Of a stretch of DNA of 18,854 nucleotides, positions 6,285-12,517 are shown piece by piece. Where the stretch lies: the NCBI GenBank assembly GCA_034435395.1, contig DAOTXK010000307.1, positions 1 through 18,854 of the forward strand, in the 5' to 3' direction. The translations under genes were made by a program, and so were the position numbers. Source of the DNA: DAOTXK01 sp034435395 (GTDB taxonomy: Bacteria; Chloroflexota; Anaerolineae; Aggregatilineales; Ch27). The first letter of the stretch is position 1; each line of letters opens with the position of its first letter. Under the pieces are notes generated by a model. The model was not told the DNA's origin, searched no databases, and was given only the letters and a program-made list of their open reading frames with translations.

Positions 6285-6397
6285 TCTCTCTGAAATTGTG
6301 GCGGACCAGTTGGCCAACCCGGTGGCGAAGGCCCGGCAAGGACCGCCATGTGGATCACCCGAGGCCATTCTGCCGTATCGGTAAGAGGACTGCCTAT

Positions 6398-6419
6398 CCT
6401 GCGGGGAGCGCCCCGCAGG
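6398..6419 (+). other. GC-rich stem-loop in the kinase leader
   Basis: CCTGCGGGG (6398-6406) pairs perfectly over 9 bp with CCCCGCAGG (6411-6419) around the tetraloop AGCG. The following bases are CGTTTGGTAG, with no U-run. It ends 45 bases before the ATG and may affect mRNA stability or attenuation. Confidence 0.5.
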
Positions 6420-6464
6420 CGTTTGGTAGCCGCGTGGGAGCACACCATCACAGGATTACGTGGC

Positions 6465-8498
6465 ATGAACAGGGTGAATTTCACCGGTGAACGAATTGGC
6501 CCCTACTACGTGCGCGAACGTATCGGGCAGGGGGGAATGGCGGATGTGTACCGCGCCTATCAACCCTCTGTCAAGCGCGAAGTGGCCCTCAAAGTGATTC
6601 CCCTGCTTGTCGGCGCTGAGCATGAGCAACTGCAACAGCGGTTCCAGCAAGAAGCGGAGATGATCGCTGTTCTGGAGCACCCGCATATTCTGCCGGTTTT
6701 TGATTATGGAGTTGCCAGCGATGTGTTTTATCTGGCGATGCGTCTGCTGCGCGGGGGCACCCTGCGCGACCTGTTAAGTCGGGAACCCGTTCCCTTGTTG
6801 AGGGCCGCCGATCTGTTTGGGCAGGTCGCGATGGCATTAGGTTATGCCCATCGGCGCGGGGTGATCCACCGCGATCTGAAGCCCAGCAACATCTTACTTG
6901 ATACGGAGGGGAATGCCTACCTGGCGGACTTTGGATTGGCCAAAGTTCTGGGCGGCACATCTCAACTGACGAACACCGGATCGGTCGTGGGCACGCCCGC
7001 TTATATGTCGCCGGAGCAGCTCCGGGGAGATCCGATCGACCATCTCTCGGACATTTACAGCCTGGGCGTGATTCTGTATCACATGGTGGTGGGACGCCCG
7101 CCGTTTGAAGCGCTGACCACCTTTTCGCTGATCTACCAGCATGTCGAGAAAGAGCCACCGCTCCCGCGTGAGTTCAACCCGCAAATTCCTCCGGCGGTCG
7201 AAGTTGTGATTCTGCGGGCGCTACGAAAAGAGGCTCATGAGCGCTATGAGAGTACCGAGCAGATGGCCAGGGCGTTTGAGGAGGCCCTGGGGCGCGAGGT
7301 CGGCGCGGAGGATGAGGTCTTTCTTCCGCCGCCGGATGTGATCATCGCTCAGTCCTCTCCACCACCTGCCAGGTCCCCAGCCACCCCCAGTCCCAGTCCC
7401 GCCGCGTTTCCCACGATTTCATTGGCCGCCGGGCCAGGTAAGCGTCGCCGATTGGGCCTGCTGGGGGTGATTGTTCTGGCCCTGATCGTTTTATCGCTGG
7501 TGGTTGGCGTTTGGGTGGCCCGACAGCCTGCTGGGCCGACTTATTCGCCGCCCACTGTCGTCCTTGGCGAAGAAGGCACCCCTGCTGAGGCCGTTCCCTC
7601 GCCAGCGGAGATTGCGCTCGCCCGGCAACATCTGGGTGATCGTGGGTTTGTGGCTTACATTGTCTGTAATCAAGAGAGCGAGTTTTTTGCCAAGCAGGCC
7701 CGCCATATGTCGGATGTGGCGGCAGAATATGGGTTGGGCTATCGCGTGTATGATAGCGAAACGGACCCCAACCGCCAGATCATTCAGATTGAACGCGCGC
7801 GCATCGAAGGCGCGGCGGCGTTAATTGTCTGTGTGGTGGACGCCCAAACCGTCAGCGAGACCCTGCAATCCGCGTATGAGGATGGCATTCCGTTGGTCTT
7901 GCAGAACATTGACCAGCCTCCGCCGTATGGGGGCGTGTTGGTCATGGTCGATGATTACCTGTTGGGGTTAGCGCCAGGGCGGTATGCCGGCCAGCTGGTG
8001 ACGGAGGAATTCGGCGGCCAGGCGGGGGTGGTCATTCTGGACTATCCCGACCTGCCCGCGATTGTCACTCGCGCGAACGGCCTGGAGGACGGGTTGCTGG
8101 AGCGCGCGCCTGAGGCTGATGTCATCGGACGTTATGTGGGCGGTATAGCGGGTCACGCCGAGTCCTCCATCCGCACCTTGCTGGAGAGGGGGGTGCATTT
8201 TGACGTGATCCTGAGCATCAATGATGCGGGTGCCTATGGCGCGGTCGCCGCGTTGGAGGCGGCGGGGATAGAGCCTGATTCGGTGATCATCACCGGCGTC
8301 GACGCGGAAGCGCTGGCCCGCAGGTATATTCGCGAAGGATATTATATGCGGGCCTCCATTACCGTGGGGGGAGAGCAGACGTCATCCACGGCGATGAACG
8401 CGGCTGTCAAGTTGCTGGCCGGTGCGACGGTACCCCAGCTTCTACTTGTTCCGCCGGGTGAGCTGGTCACCCGAGAGACGCTATCGGGGTCAGAGTAG
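6465..8498 (+). CDS. Transmembrane Ser/Thr protein kinase with extracytoplasmic sugar-binding-protein-like sensor domain
   Basis: The start is ATG 6465 (AGGA nine bases upstream), directly before the conserved kinase domain; the frame stays open from ATG 6348, but the added residues look non-coding. The product has 677 residues. Hanks-type kinase domain about 8-275: glycine loop GQGGMA (21-26), Lys43, HRDLKPSN (135-142), DFG (155-157), activation segment rich in Thr/Ser (165-177), SPE (182-184). All catalytic residues are present. A Pro/Ser-rich juxtamembrane linker (288-325) precedes a basic stop and one TM helix (331-351). Outside, residues about 395-665 have the layout of a type I periplasmic binding protein (Peripla_BP_4/RbsB-like): VAYIVCNQESEFFAKQARHMSDVAAEYG, VVDAQTV, QNID, VDDYLLG, INDAGAYGAVAALEAAG, IITGVDAEAL. 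Binding of a small molecule such as a sugar could thus control phosphorylation inside the cell. The usual sensor in bacterial kinases is PASTA repeats; this architecture is unusual. Ligand and substrates are unknown. Confidence 0.93.
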   Translation: MNRVNFTGERIGPYYVRERIGQGGMADVYRAYQPSVKREVALKVIPLLVGAEHEQLQQRFQQEAEMIAVLEHPHILPVFDYGVASDVFYLAMRLLRGGTLRDLLSREPVPLLRAADLFGQVAMALGYAHRRGVIHRDLKPSNILLDTEGNAYLADFGLAKVLGGTSQLTNTGSVVGTPAYMSPEQLRGDPIDHLSDIYSLGVILYHMVVGRPPFEALTTFSLIYQHVEKEPPLPREFNPQIPPAVEVVILRALRKEAHERYESTEQMARAFEEALGREVGAEDEVFLPPPDVIIAQSSPPPARSPATPSPSPAAFPTISLAAGPGKRRRLGLLGVIVLALIVLSLVVGVWVARQPAGPTYSPPTVVLGEEGTPAEAVPSPAEIALARQHLGDRGFVAYIVCNQESEFFAKQARHMSDVAAEYGLGYRVYDSETDPNRQIIQIERARIEGAAALIVCVVDAQTVSETLQSAYEDGIPLVLQNIDQPPPYGGVLVMVDDYLLGLAPGRYAGQLVTEEFGGQAGVVILDYPDLPAIVTRANGLEDGLLERAPEADVIGRYVGGIAGHAESSIRTLLERGVHFDVILSINDAGAYGAVAALEAAGIEPDSVIITGVDAEALARRYIREGYYMRASITVGGEQTSSTAMNAAVKLLAGATVPQLLLVPPGELVTRETLSGSE

Positions 8499-8666
8499 CC
8501 GGGAGGGGACGACCCGCAGTTGTGGCCTAGCCCGATATTGAGGGCCATTTCATGATCGTGGATCGTGTTGGTGTGGCCGACTGAGCGTGCAGGGGAGCAG
8601 GCGTGTACTGTCTGATGGGGATGTGGCGCGTGCTGGCCCACGATCTGGAAGAAATGTTAGGTAAAC

Positions 8667-8675
8667 TGGTAAAAT
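8667..8675 (+). promoter_or_regulatory. Extended -10 promoter just before the GNAT gene
   Basis: TGG-TAAAAT ends nine bases before the ATG at 8685. Initiation seven bases downstream would give a leader of only a few bases, so the mRNA would be nearly leaderless. This fits the absence of an SD sequence. No clear -35 (GGAAGA at 17 bases). Confidence 0.45.
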
Positions 8676-8684
8676 CCACCTACC

Positions 8685-9239
8685 ATGACAACAGAGAACA
8701 CGCTTCGTTTCGCCATCCGAGCGGCCACCCAGGAAGACCTGCCAGCCTGTCTATCGCTGGATCATTCATCGGTCAGCGAATATGTCTGGCAGGTTGAAGC
8801 TGAGGAGTCCCAGGGGCGCATCAGCTACAGTTTTCGTACGGTGCGTCTGCCGCGCGCGATGCCGGTGATCCCGCCGCTGGAACAGGAGACGTTGCTGGTC
8901 GCCTGGCAACAGCGCGAATACTTCCTGGTGGCTGAGGCGGAGGGCACGATCGTTGGTTATCTGCATATGCGTTCCGATCAGGCCTATGGGATCGGGTGGA
9001 TCAGGGGATTGGTGGTGGGGAAGCCGTGGCGGCGGCAGCGGGTTGGCAGCGCCCTGTTTCTACAGGCCCGCCGATGGGCCCAGACCAGCGGTCTGCAGCG
9101 AGTGATGATCGAAACCCAGACCAAAAACTATCCGGCTATTGCGTTCTGCCAGCGACACGGCCTGACTTTCTGCGGCTTCAATGACCGCTATTACCCCAAT
9201 CAGGATATCGCCTTATTCTTTACCCAGAGCGTTGGTTAG
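8685..9239 (+). CDS. GNAT-family N-acetyltransferase
   Basis: A protein of 184 residues, usual for a single GNAT domain with a short N-terminal extension. It would transfer acetyl from acetyl-CoA to an amine of an unknown substrate. The acetyl-CoA-binding motif A is visible around IRGLVVGKPWRRQRVGSALFLQARRWA (a R-R-x-R-V-G-S version of Q/RxxGxG/A), followed by motif B IETQTKNYPAIAFCQRHGLTFCGFNDRYY. The ETQ-x-N-x-x-A-x-x-F-C-x-x-x-G pattern resembles the streptothricin-acetyltransferase branch of GNATs, but resistance should not be assumed. ATG 8685 has no SD; a promoter lies so close that it may be read as a leaderless mRNA. Only 12 bp separate its stop from the next gene, suggesting one transcript. 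Confidence 0.88.
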   Translation: MTTENTLRFAIRAATQEDLPACLSLDHSSVSEYVWQVEAEESQGRISYSFRTVRLPRAMPVIPPLEQETLLVAWQQREYFLVAEAEGTIVGYLHMRSDQAYGIGWIRGLVVGKPWRRQRVGSALFLQARRWAQTSGLQRVMIETQTKNYPAIAFCQRHGLTFCGFNDRYYPNQDIALFFTQSVG

Positions 9240-9251
9240 GTCCCAGTCGTT

Positions 9252-11183
9252 ATGCCCATACATCTTGACGCGTTCCTGCAACTGACGAATGAAGCGCTCA
9301 CGGCAAGCATTGTCATTGTGTCGGCTTCGATCCTGCTCTACAACCTGACGCGCAACCTGCCTTCTCGAGTGACGCGCGCCTCCAGTGTTTTGCTGGCCTG
9401 CGTCACGGTGGTCTACATGGTGGATGTATTGACATCGCTCAATCCGACCACCGGGGCGTTGCAGGTCTGGCTGCGTGTCCAGTGGGTGGGCATCACCTTT
9501 GCCCCGGCGGCCATGTTCCATCTTTCCAGCGCGCTGCTGGCGACGACGGGGCTGGCGTCGCGGGGGCGGCGGCGGCGGGTGACCCGCTTTCTCTATGTCT
9601 TCAGCCTGCTGTTTCTGGTCATGGCGCTTTTCTCGGATGCGCTGGTCTACGGCCTGGTGGAAACGCCGGCCCCTCACCTGCTGCCCGGACCTGTGTTCCC
9701 GCTGTACGTGACCTTTTTCCTGCTGGCCACGATCGTGTCGGTATATAACGTGTTGCGAGCGCGGCGACGGTGTTTGACCACCTATACCCATCGCCGGATG
9801 GGGTACCTGCTCTATTCCTTCACCATGCCAGCCCTGGGCATCTTTCCCTATTCCCTGTTGTTTGTCGAAACGGGGAGTTCACTCTTTTTCTGGCTGGTGG
9901 TCATCCTGAGTAATCTGGGCATCGCGTTGATGTTGCTGTTTATGGCCTACCCCCTGTCGTTTTTTGGTTCCAGCATCCCCGACAGAGTCGTCAAGGCCGA
10001 GCTGTTGCGGTTCTTTCTGCGCGGGCCGGCGGCAGGCATCCTCGTGCTGCTGGTGATTCTGTATCTGCCGGGGGCCGGACGAGTCTTGGGGTTGCCGGGG
10101 GAAGAGTTTATGCCCTTCGCCGCCGTGGCGGTGGTGATGTTCTGGCAATGGATGGTGTCTCTGTTGTTGCCGTTCCTGGAGCGTTATATTGTTTATCCCG
10201 ATGAGCAGTCCCAAATACGGATGGTCCAGTCGGTCAGTCACCGCCTGCTGACGCGCAGCGATCTGAGCCAGCTCCTCGAAGCGATTCTGGCGACCGTGTG
10301 TGATATGTTACAGGTTCCGGGGGCTTTTATCGCCACCTTCGAAGGCGAGCGGGCGCGGTTGCAGCAGACGGTGGGCGATGGCAGCCCCGGCGAGGACTGG
10401 TCGGAAGGAACTGAACTATTGCAGTTGTTTGATGCCAGGGCCTATGAGGTCGAAGGGATCAGGACGTGGGACTCGTTTTGGGTCGTTCCGCTGTACAGCC
10501 AGCGGATGGGAGATGACCCGGTCAATGGTGGCGAGACCAGACGCCTGCTGGGCGTTTTAGGGGTTCGTTCGCGGGCCCAGACTCCCGATCTGGCCCCGGA
10601 GGAAAGGCGTGTGTTTGAGGTGTTGGTGGCCCAGGCGGCCCAGGCGCTCGACGACCGGCTGCTGCAAATGGAAGTTTTTGCCGCCCTGGAGGGGCTGTTA
10701 CCGGAAATGGACGCCATTCAGCGGTTGCGGGACGCCGCCCGCTATGGTGATTTCCAGACCTGGGCTACGGTTCAGAGCAGTCTGGCGATGGATACCCCCA
10801 TCCCCGGCTTCGTGGATGCGGTGCGTGATGCGTTGCGCGATTATTGGGGAGGGCCGCGTCTCACCAGGAGTCCGCTCCTGAAGCTGGATATCGTGCGGAC
10901 TGCCCTGCCAGAAAACGATGACAATCGGACCCGCGCCCTTCGCACGGTGTTACTGGATGCGCTTAACCGGATGCGTCCCAATGGCGAACGAAGCATGACG
11001 AGTGCCGAGTGGACGTTGTATAATATCATCGAACTACGCTTCATCCAGGGTTACAAGGTGCGTGATGTCGCCCGGCGGCTGGCGATGAGTGAGGCGGATT
11101 TATATCGTAAGCAGCGACTGGCCATCGAAGAAATTTCACGCATCCTGGCAGAGGAGGAGCGTGAGTTTCATCGTATGAACTAA
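9252..11183 (+). CDS. Multi-pass membrane sensor with GAF domain and C-terminal HTH (candidate membrane-bound transcription factor)
   Basis: A protein of 643 residues. The N-terminal 310 residues hold about eight or nine hydrophobic helices (near 15-31, 43-61, 74-97, 112-133, 148-168, 185-205, 211-236, 258-273, 287-305), resembling the 7TM sensor part of some histidine kinases. A GAF-like domain follows (about 325-470: SDLSQLLEAILATVCDMLQVPGAFIATFEG to LAPEERRVFEVLVAQAAQAL). There is no His-box or ATPase domain. Residues about 490-575 are helical, and about 585-635 (EWTLYNIIELRFIQGYKVRDVARRLAMSEADLYRKQR) form a helix-turn-helix resembling sigma region 4. This suggests a one-component regulator in which membrane or GAF signals control DNA binding at the membrane; the DNA-binding role is inference. 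The start ATG 9252 has only a weak AGG eleven bases upstream; it is 12 bp after the GNAT stop. Confidence 0.82.
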   Translation: MPIHLDAFLQLTNEALTASIVIVSASILLYNLTRNLPSRVTRASSVLLACVTVVYMVDVLTSLNPTTGALQVWLRVQWVGITFAPAAMFHLSSALLATTGLASRGRRRRVTRFLYVFSLLFLVMALFSDALVYGLVETPAPHLLPGPVFPLYVTFFLLATIVSVYNVLRARRRCLTTYTHRRMGYLLYSFTMPALGIFPYSLLFVETGSSLFFWLVVILSNLGIALMLLFMAYPLSFFGSSIPDRVVKAELLRFFLRGPAAGILVLLVILYLPGAGRVLGLPGEEFMPFAAVAVVMFWQWMVSLLLPFLERYIVYPDEQSQIRMVQSVSHRLLTRSDLSQLLEAILATVCDMLQVPGAFIATFEGERARLQQTVGDGSPGEDWSEGTELLQLFDARAYEVEGIRTWDSFWVVPLYSQRMGDDPVNGGETRRLLGVLGVRSRAQTPDLAPEERRVFEVLVAQAAQALDDRLLQMEVFAALEGLLPEMDAIQRLRDAARYGDFQTWATVQSSLAMDTPIPGFVDAVRDALRDYWGGPRLTRSPLLKLDIVRTALPENDDNRTRALRTVLLDALNRMRPNGERSMTSAEWTLYNIIELRFIQGYKVRDVARRLAMSEADLYRKQRLAIEEISRILAEEEREFHRMN

Positions 11184-11211
11184 ATAAAGCGGGTTGTGCA
11201 GGGTGAGGTAT

Positions 11212-11240
11212 TTGACAACCGCTGCCCTGGTTCCTATAAT
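11212..11240 (+). promoter_or_regulatory. Perfect-consensus sigma-70 promoter of the S1-domain gene
   Basis: TTGACA (11212-11217), 17-base spacer, TATAAT (11235-11240): identical to the consensus in both hexamers and spacing. It predicts strong constitutive transcription by the housekeeping sigma factor, fitting an S1-like translation protein. The -10 box is also the left arm of a dyad. Confidence 0.9.
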
Positions 11241-11270
11241 GACGCCGCCTGTAATTGTTATGTCATTATA
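11235..11270. repeat. Inverted repeat overlapping the S1-gene -10 box
   Basis: TATAATGAC (11235-11243) and GTCATTATA (11262-11270) are perfect 9-base inverted arms 18 bases apart. The left arm contains the -10 hexamer, so a bound repressor would block the promoter. The right arm also makes a TATAAT on the minus strand (11270-11265), so an alternative reading is a pair of divergent -10 boxes. Confidence 0.6.
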
Positions 11271-11319
11271 ATAAATGTTGACGCCACGGTCGACGTAAGC
11301 TACAGAAGGGAAGGGGGAG

Positions 11320-12324
11320 ATGTCACACATAAGCCGGCGCGGGGAGCGGGCCATGTCTGCGCCACCAGCAGTTGATGAGTCGTACTGGGCCGCGTTGCTG
11401 CAAGAAGGGGAAAGGATGCCGGATGGTGAGATGGCGCAGCCGGCTGAGGACAGATATGAGGCGGCCTTCCCCGCTGCGGATGGTAAATCACTTCCCAGTT
11501 TAAGCGAGCACACCTTTCCCCGCTCGGCTGATTGGGAGGAGATGCGGCAGGTCATGGAGGCGGATCGTACCGTTGAACTTCCCGTGGTTGGCAGCAACCG
11601 AGGGGGCCTGCTGGTGCAATGGCAGAGTTTGCGGGGCTTTGTTCCGGCCAGCCAACTGGTCGATTTCCCCGCGACCACAGACGATCACACCCGCCGCCAG
11701 GAACTCTCCCAATATGTCGGGCGGCGGTTGTTATTACGGGTTATTGAACTGGACGAGGCGCAGAACCGGTTGATCTTTTCCGAACGGGCTGCCCAGGTGA
11801 ACCCGGGCACGCGCGCCGCCATCCTGGACCGTCTGCGCAAAGGGGACATATGCCAGGGCACCGTCACCAACGTCTGCGACTTCGGCGTTTTTGTCGATCT
11901 GGGCGGTGTGGAAGGTCTGATTCACATCTCGGAGCTGAGTTGGGGGCGGGTCGGGCATCCGGGTGATGTGCTGCAACGGTGTGACCATGTTTCTGTATAT
12001 GTAATGGATGTCAACAAAGAATTGGGCCGTGTGGCCCTGAGCTTAAAACGTTTGCAGCCTGATCCCTGGGAAACGGTCCATGAGCAGTATCATGTCGGGC
12101 AGATCGTCGAAGGCGTGGTCACCAACGTGGTGGACTTTGGCGCGTTTGCGTGTATTGAGGATGGGCTGGAGGGCCTGATTCATATTTCAGAACTCGCCGA
12201 AGGGCACTTTTTGCATCCGCGCAATGTGGTCAGCGAAGGCGATGTGGTTCGCGCCCGGATTCTGAATATCGATGGCCCGTCACGCCGCCTGGGTTTGAGT
12301 CTGAGAGACCTGGGACAGACTTAG
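11320..12324 (+). CDS. rpsA: S1 RNA-binding-domain protein (short 30S ribosomal protein S1-like)
   Basis: A protein of 334 residues with three S1 OB-fold repeats. The first (about 83-156) is divergent (TVELPVVGSNRGGLLVQWQSLRGFVPASQL). The second (174-243) is canonical (GDICQGTVTNVCDFGVFVDLGGVEGLIHISELSW). The third (258-328) is also canonical (GQIVEGVVTNVVDFGAFACIEDGLEGLIHISEL). S1 domains bind single-stranded RNA; such proteins help mRNA bind the 30S subunit. E. coli S1 has six repeats, while short S1 versions occur in many other bacteria, so an S1-related regulatory protein is also possible and the symbol is tentative. Residues 1-75 are acidic and poorly conserved in appearance. Two starts compete: ATG 11320 next to a purine-rich AGGGAAGGGGGAG, and ATG 11353 with GGGGAG six bases upstream. 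It is driven by a perfect consensus promoter. Confidence 0.87.
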   Translation: MSHISRRGERAMSAPPAVDESYWAALLQEGERMPDGEMAQPAEDRYEAAFPAADGKSLPSLSEHTFPRSADWEEMRQVMEADRTVELPVVGSNRGGLLVQWQSLRGFVPASQLVDFPATTDDHTRRQELSQYVGRRLLLRVIELDEAQNRLIFSERAAQVNPGTRAAILDRLRKGDICQGTVTNVCDFGVFVDLGGVEGLIHISELSWGRVGHPGDVLQRCDHVSVYVMDVNKELGRVALSLKRLQPDPWETVHEQYHVGQIVEGVVTNVVDFGAFACIEDGLEGLIHISELAEGHFLHPRNVVSEGDVVRARILNIDGPSRRLGLSLRDLGQT

Positions 12325-12354
12325 ATTTAGTTCGCCTGCCGGATGGCTGGCTAT

Positions 12355-12389
12355 AAGCCGTGTTCCCCGGGTAACGGTGAGCGCGGCTT
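12355..12389 (+). terminator. Weak terminator candidate after the S1 gene
   Basis: AAGCCGTG (12355-12362) pairs over 8 bp, with one G-U pair, with CGCGGCTT (12382-12389), followed by GTTTGG. The loop is long (19 bases) and the U-run poor. Confidence 0.35.
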
Positions 12390-12419
12390 GTTTGGCGTCT
12401 GTTGTGATCGGAACAAATG

Positions 12420-12474
12420 TGCTATCATGAGCTTGAGGGGTTGTTGCCCAATTGCGCCTGGGGGGTGATAGAAT
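12420..12474 (+). promoter_or_regulatory. ftsK promoter region with two extended -10 candidates inside or next to a dyad
   Basis: Two extended -10 elements are seen: TGC-TATCAT (12420-12428) and TGA-TAGAAT (12466-12474). The second has TTGCCC as a possible but badly spaced -35 (19 bases). It would start a leader of about 37 bases before ATG 12518. An 8-bp perfect inverted repeat GGGGTTGT (12437-12444) / ACAACCCC (12482-12489) brackets it and could be an operator, or an RNA stem in transcripts from the upstream start. Confidence 0.45.
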
Positions 12475-12517
12475 AGACTGGACAACCCCGCAGGCGAGAT
12501 GGGATGGATAGGCGCAG

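Larger units (their letters stand above)
6080..6464. other. Intergenic region between divergent rpoD and kinase genes
   Basis: No gene supported. It holds the upstream part of the rpoD control region (candidate extended -10 TGCTAAAAT on the minus strand, 6179-6171), a short dyad GATAT/ATATC (around 6168-6186), an extended -10 promoter for the kinase (6276-6284) and a GC-rich hairpin in the kinase leader (6398-6419). Confidence 0.6.

Noticed and set aside
6348..6464. N-terminal extension of the kinase from ATG 6348
   Set aside because: The added 39 residues (MWITRGHSAVSV...) have no kinase homology and run through the GC-rich hairpin of the leader; ATG 6465 has an RBS and lies right before the conserved domain.
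6285..6464. Known riboswitch (for example cyclic-di-GMP type) in the kinase leader
   Set aside because: The conserved cores of the classes I know are not present; only one plain hairpin is visible.
8499..8684. Small gene or terminator between the kinase and GNAT genes
   Set aside because: No frame with RBS and no stable stem with U-run; only the extended -10 at 8667 stands out.
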